64,000 nucleotides of DNA from Afipia sp. (lineage in GTDB: Bacteria; Pseudomonadota; Alphaproteobacteria; Rhizobiales; Xanthobacteraceae), in contig JANQAK010000003.1 in the NCBI GenBank assembly GCA_024707075.1, forward strand, positions 992,001 to 1,056,000. Reading direction: 5' to 3'. The position numbers were made by a program, and so were the translations under genes. The notes under the pieces are model-generated. The model ran no database searches and had not been told where the DNA came from. It saw only the letters and a list, made by a program, of their open reading frames with translations. Below, in pieces: positions 63,443-64,000 of the stretch (position 1 is its first letter; each line of letters begins with the position of its first letter).

Positions 63443-64000
63443 ATGCCGCCCTCCAACGCGAAGGCCGCCGGCTGGATGGCCGGCTGGCTTGCGGCGATGC
63501 TGTTGCTGCTGATCGCCGGACGCGAGGCGACCCGAGAACTGAACGTTTTCCAGATCATGGAGATGCGTTCGGTCATCGGCCTGTTCATGCTGTACCCACT
63601 GGTTCACATGAATGGCGGCTTCGCAAGCATGAAGACCTCGCGCCCGCTGGTGCATATCTGCCGCAACGTCGTCCACTACGCCGCGCAGTACGGCTGGTTC
63701 GTCGCGCTGACGCTGATCCCGCTGGCGCAGGTGGTGGCCATCGAATTCACCATGCCGATCTGGACCGCACTGCTCGCGGTGAGCTTCCTCGGCGAACGGC
63801 TCAATGTCTGGAAAATTCTGGCGATCGTGCTGGGACTGGTGGGCGTCATCATCATCGTGCAGCCCGGTGCCGCGCAGATCAGCACTGGCCAGCTGATCAT
63901 GGTGATGGCCGCGGTCGGCTTCGGCGTCGGCATCGTGCTGGTGAAATCGCTCACCCGCACCGACTCCGCCGTCGTCATTATCTTCTGGATGCTCATCATT
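63443..64000 (+). CDS. EamA/DMT family transporter, cut by the window end
   Basis: An open frame from ATG 63443 (or GTG 63422) to the window edge with no stop, 186 residues visible. Six or more hydrophobic segments and the DMT motifs EMRSVIGLFMLYPL, ALTLIPLAQVVAIEFTMPIW and LGLVGVIIIVQPG mark an EamA/RhaT-like permease (usually about 300 residues). Substrate unknown. Divergent from the M20 peptidase gene. Only the N-terminal part can be described. Confidence 0.85.
   Translation, partial: MPPSNAKAAGWMAGWLAAMLLLLIAGREATRELNVFQIMEMRSVIGLFMLYPLVHMNGGFASMKTSRPLVHICRNVVHYAAQYGWFVALTLIPLAQVVAIEFTMPIWTALLAVSFLGERLNVWKILAIVLGLVGVIIIVQPGAAQISTGQLIMVMAAVGFGVGIVLVKSLTRTDSAVVIIFWMLII

Noticed and set aside
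1-64000. tRNA, rRNA, phage, integrase or insertion-sequence genes
   Set aside because: None recognised by eye; no transposase, integrase or attachment-site signature was found in any frame.

Overview
The window is high-GC alphaproteobacterial chromosome. Gene content and style point to the Bradyrhizobium/Afipia/Rhodopseudomonas group: an hmuRTUV heme locus with HmuP and an IsdG-type heme oxygenase, a urea/amide ABC operon with formamidase, many dispersed palindromic intergenic repeats, and ATGA-overlapped operons. The genus call is inference from gene content; no rRNA or tRNA gene was seen.

Layout. 1-2.6 kb: a hydroxymethylbilane synthase with unusual substrate-loop residues and a DUF3422 membrane protein. 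2.6-10.8 kb: an alkanesulfonate island (flavin reductase, SsuB, SsuC, SsuD, SsuA and a second SsuA-like protein on the minus strand; a third SsuA-like protein and a YdhS-type FAD/NAD(P) protein on the plus strand). 10.9-11.7 kb: a CitE-like lyase gene with a one-base frameshift. 12-17.6 kb: TetR, MFP and RND efflux genes with a good terminator. 17.7-26.7 kb: a heme/iron locus (HutX, IsdG-like oxygenase, HmuR, HmuP, HmuTUV and a second TonB-dependent receptor). 26.8-29.7 kb: a frameshifted FadR-type regulator, a LivF-like ATPase remnant, three adjacent palindromes and an acyl-CoA ligase. 29.9-34.9 kb: MarR, MFP and an RND pump with two compensating frameshifts.

34.9-46 kb is the most distinctive part. 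A formamidase/amide-uptake operon (urtABCDE-like, fmdA, fmdB) is divergent from an 1111-residue protein that joins an NCS1 (purine/cytosine/allantoin-type) transporter domain, a nine-cysteine linker, a histidine kinase and a receiver. It is followed by an overlapping REC-LuxR response-regulator gene, frameshifted as given. A perfect dyad sits in the shared promoter region. The simplest reading is a transporter-derived sensor of an N-compound controlling amide scavenging.

46-54.2 kb: ferredoxin-NADP reductase, an orphan HAAT-type binding protein, a degradative (class II) HMG-CoA reductase, a divergent MocR regulator and a TRAP transporter (DctP plus fused DctQM). This suggests mevalonate or related acid catabolism. 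54.5-59.1 kb: a complete branched-chain-type ABC operon. 59.3-64 kb: carboxymuconolactone decarboxylase-like protein, MFS transporter, alpha/beta hydrolase, M20 peptidase and the start of an EamA transporter cut by the window edge.

Four otherwise intact genes carry five single-base indels, three clearly in homopolymer runs (G, A, G), a fourth possibly in a GG pair and one in a non-homopolymer context. This may reflect sequence quality rather than gene decay.
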